From NCBI RefSeq assembly GCF_013359595.1, contig NZ_JABFMP010000001.1, forward strand, positions 124,001 to 188,000: DNA of 64,000 nt. The letters run 5' to 3'. Below the pieces are notes generated by a model, which was not told where the DNA came from, did not search any database, and worked only from the letters and a program-made list of their open reading frames with translations. Within the stretch, counting starts at the first letter, position 1, and the number at the start of each line of letters is the position of its first letter. Position numbers and translations under genes: made by a program. This document shows, in pieces, positions 61,565 to 64,000 of this stretch. Origin of the DNA: Pseudomonas sp. C1C7. Lineage in GTDB: Bacteria; Pseudomonadota; Gammaproteobacteria; Pseudomonadales; Pseudomonadaceae.

Positions 61565-62566
61565 TCAGCCGATCCCCACCTGATTACGCCCATTATGCTT
61601 GGCCAGGTACAACCCCTTGTCCGCCGCCGAGATCAGTTCGCGGCAGTTGGTGCCGGCTTTCGGGGTGACAGTGGCAAGGCCGATGCTGATGGTCAGGCTG
61701 GAGCCTTCGCTCGGGGAGATGTGCGGGATTTTCAGGGCTTCGACGGTCATGCGCAGTTTTTCCGCCACCAGCCGCGCGCCGCCTTGTGAGGTGTTGGGCA
61801 GTACCAGGGCGAATTCTTCGCCGCCGTAACGGGCCGGCAGGTCGGACGGCCGGGCACTGGCGTCGCGGATGGCCGCGGCGACCTTGCGCAGGGCTTCGTC
61901 GCCTTCCAGGTGGCCGAAGGTGTCGTTGTAGGTCTTGAAGTAGTCCACGTCGATCATCAGCAGCGACAGCTGGCTCTGTTCGCGCAGGGAGCGGCGCCAT
62001 TCCAGTTCCATGTACTCGTCGAAGTGCCGGCGGTTGGACAGCCCGGTCAGGCCGTCGGAGTTCATCAGGCGTTGCAGCACCAGGTTGGTGTCTAGCAGCT
62101 GCTGCTGGCTGACCCGCAGCGCGCGGTAGGCGGCGTCGCGCTGCAGCAGGGTCATGTAGGAACGCGAGTGATAGCGGATGCGCGCCACCAGTTCGATGTT
62201 GTCCGGCAGCTTGACCAGGTAATCGTTGGCCCCCGCCGCGAACGCCGCGCTCTTGATCAGCGGGTCCTCCTTGGTCGACAGGACGATGATCGGGATGTCC
62301 TTGGTGGCTGGGTGATTACGGTACTCGCGCACCAGGCTCAGGCCGTCAAGGCCCGGCATGACCAGATCCTGCAGGATCACCGTCGGCTTGATCCGCACCG
62401 CATGTGCGATGGCCTGGTGCGGGTCGGCGCAGAAGTGGAAGTCGATGTTTTCTTCGTTCGACAAGCCGCGCCGAACGGCCTCGCCGATCATCGCCTGATC
62501 GTCCACCAACAGCACCATGGCGGCATTTTCGTCAGTCTTGAAGTCGTCGAGTTGTAATTCAGTCAT
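61565..62566 (-). CDS. wspR: Diguanylate cyclase response regulator WspR
   Basis: A 333-aa output protein of the Wsp surface-sensing pathway. The receiver domain (about 15-130) has phospho-acceptor D67 (ILQDLVMPG). The GGDEF domain has [10 protein letters not shown] (248-252), an active variant, and the inhibitory I-site RPSD at 239-242, five residues before it. Phosphorylated WspR makes cyclic di-GMP and promotes biofilm; Wsp mutations give wrinkly spreaders in P. fluorescens. Confidence 0.96.
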   Translation of the reverse strand: MTELQLDDFKTDENAAMVLLVDDQAMIGEAVRRGLSNEENIDFHFCADPHQAIAHAVRIKPTVILQDLVMPGLDGLSLVREYRNHPATKDIPIIVLSTKEDPLIKSAAFAAGANDYLVKLPDNIELVARIRYHSRSYMTLLQRDAAYRALRVSQQQLLDTNLVLQRLMNSDGLTGLSNRRHFDEYMELEWRRSLREQSQLSLLMIDVDYFKTYNDTFGHLEGDEALRKVAAAIRDASARPSDLPARYGGEEFALVLPNTSQGGARLVAEKLRMTVEALKIPHISPSEGSSLTISIGLATVTPKAGTNCRELISAADKGLYLAKHNGRNQVGIG

Positions 62567-62614
62567 GTGCGTTCACCTGAAAACTGCCTGGGCCAGGATT
62601 GCTGCTTATAGTAG

Positions 62615-63625
62615 TCATTTTGGAAAGATCTCCAGCAATCGTGGCGCTATCTTCTCCAGCGGGCGGATCTCGACGGCGGCATCGATGGCCGCGGCCGCCT
62701 TGGGCATGCCATACACCGCACTGCTGCTCTGGTCCTGTGCGATGGTCAGGTAACCTTGCTGGCGCAGGAGTTTAAGCCCCTGCGCGCCATCTCGTCCCAT
62801 GCCGGTGAGCAAAACACCGACCGCGTCACCGTTCCAGTAGCTGGCCACGCTCTCGAAAAACACGTCGATCGAAGGCCGATAGATTTCGTTGACCGGCTCG
62901 GCGGTGTACGCCAGCGTGCCGTTCTTCAACAAGCGAATGTGGTGGTTGGTGCCCGCCAGCAGCACCGTGCCGCTTTGCGGTGGTTCGCCTTCCTGGGCCA
63001 GGCGCACGTCCAGACCGCTGGCGCTGGCCAGCCATTCGGCCATACCGGCGGCGAACACTTGATCCACATGCTGGACCAGTACGATGGCCGGGGAGAAATT
63101 GCGCGGCAGGCCCTTGAGCAGGACTTCCAGGGCGGCCGGCCCACCGGCGGAGGAGCCGATGGCGATCAGGCTCTGGCGCGAGCCGGAACTGCGTGAAGGG
63201 CCAGAAACCGGACGCTCGCGATGGCTCTTGTCACCGATCAGCCAGCCGATGTTCAGGATCTTGCGCAACAACGGCGCCGCCGCGTCCTGGGCATTGCCCG
63301 CGCCGAGGGCCGGGGTATCGACCACATCCAGCGCGCCGTGGCCCATGGCTTCGAACACCCGGTGCACGTTCTGCTGGCGATCCACGGTGACGATGACGAT
63401 AGCGCAGGGGGTTTCGGCCATGATCCGCCGGGTCGCTTCCACGCCGTCCATCACCGGCATGATCAGGTCCATCAAAATCAGGTCAGGGGTTTGTTCGGCG
63501 CACTTCTGCACCGCTTCCCTGCCGTTGCCGGCCACCCAGATCACCTGGTGCGCCGGCTCGAACGCCAGCGCCCGGCGCAGGGCCTCCACCGCCATGGGCA
63601 TATCGTTGACGATTGCTATCTTCAC
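62615..63625 (-). CDS. wspF: CheB-type methylesterase WspF
   Basis: A 336-aa chemotaxis-type methylesterase that opposes Wsp signalling. The receiver domain has D53 (LMDLIMPVMDG). The esterase domain has IGSSAGGPAAL (Ser), VQHVDQ (His) and GMGRDGAQGL (Asp). The GTG start overlaps the wspE stop (GTGA). Its loss is a classic cause of constitutive cyclic di-GMP production. Confidence 0.95.
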   Translation of the reverse strand: MKIAIVNDMPMAVEALRRALAFEPAHQVIWVAGNGREAVQKCAEQTPDLILMDLIMPVMDGVEATRRIMAETPCAIVIVTVDRQQNVHRVFEAMGHGALDVVDTPALGAGNAQDAAAPLLRKILNIGWLIGDKSHRERPVSGPSRSSGSRQSLIAIGSSAGGPAALEVLLKGLPRNFSPAIVLVQHVDQVFAAGMAEWLASASGLDVRLAQEGEPPQSGTVLLAGTNHHIRLLKNGTLAYTAEPVNEIYRPSIDVFFESVASYWNGDAVGVLLTGMGRDGAQGLKLLRQQGYLTIAQDQSSSAVYGMPKAAAAIDAAVEIRPLEKIAPRLLEIFPK

Positions 63626-64000
63626 GCCCTCGCTCCTCCTATGAGCTCATCGACTGCATCGAGCAAGGCGTCATCATGGAAACTGGCCTTGGCTAGATAA
63701 TAGTCGGCTCCGGCATCCAGTCCACGACGCCGGTCTTCCTCACGATCCTTGTAGGACACCACCATCACAGGCAGCGATTGCAGGCGATTGTCGCGACGCA
63801 GCAACGACACCAGTTCGATGCCGTCCATGCGTGGCATGTCGATGTCGGTGATCAGCAGATCGAACGCTTCGGAGCGCAGCGCGTTCCAGCCATCCATGCC
63901 GTCCACCGCCACCGCCACGTCGTAGCCGCGATTGAGCAGCAGCTTGCGTTGCAGTTCGCGCACGGTCAGGGAATCGTCCACCACCAGAATCCGCTTGCGC
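63622..64000 (-). CDS. wspE: Hybrid sensor kinase WspE, C-terminal receiver domain (5' part outside window)
   Basis: The frame is open to the right edge. It shows a complete receiver domain: RKRILVVDDSLTVRELQRKLL, phospho-acceptor Asp in LLITDIDMPRMDG, and Lys in YYLAKASF. The position before wspF and the CheA-receiver build of WspE make the identity strong. Kinase domains lie outside the window. Confidence 0.88.
   Translation of the reverse strand, partial: RKRILVVDDSLTVRELQRKLLLNRGYDVAVAVDGMDGWNALRSEAFDLLITDIDMPRMDGIELVSLLRRDNRLQSLPVMVVSYKDREEDRRRGLDAGADYYLAKASFHDDALLDAVDELIGGARA

Overview
The window looks like the chromosome of a fluorescens-group Pseudomonas. It has high GC, many Pseudomonas REP-type palindromes, and a gene order from an ArsC-like gene and dapD to the wsp genes that follows what I recall of the PA3664-PA3704 region of P. 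aeruginosa. The species call is inference. I found no rRNA, tRNA or CRISPR array.

Bases 1 to about 21,450 are most of a lambda-like prophage; its left end lies outside the window. Late genes (terL, terS, HNH nuclease, two small membrane proteins) and a tightly overlapping replication operon (Rha/KilAC regulator, O-like initiator, P-like loader, DUF3310, DUF1364, VRR-NUC, a second tyrosine recombinase) lie on the minus strand, downstream of a Cro-like and a CII-like gene. A CI-like S24 repressor is transcribed the other way. On both sides of cI are repeats of TTTAGC-N5-GCTAAA that overlap recognisable promoters, so OR and OL can be drawn. The origin can also be placed: seven copies of a TGCACCCC iteron lie inside the O gene. 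Right of OL is about 1.4 kb rich in inverted repeats. After it comes a rightward operon of small early genes (cytosine methyltransferase, DUF4406, ASCH-like, ParB-like, Cys-rich, excisionase), interrupted by three minus-strand cargo-like genes. The operon ends in the integrase at 21431.

From 21,482 to the end is core chromosome: lysine and peptidoglycan precursor synthesis (dapD, dapE), sulfur transfer and tRNA t6A modification (csdA, csdE, tcdA, tsaB), an NdvB-type glucan synthase, rRNA methylation (rlmA, rsmJ), a cold-shock protein, plsB, a Fic protein, the MexJK pump with MexL, adk, ppc, envelope lipoproteins (DUF4398, LptF), a MATCAP-like peptidase, lysS, prfB with its +1 frameshift site, and the distal wsp genes (wspE end, wspF, wspR).

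The least explained signals are the structured region right of OL, the gene pair of a 108-aa protein and a DUF4145 protein, the three hairpins (the last a strong terminator) just before plsB, and a lipoprotein metzincin that appears to lack its Met-turn methionine.
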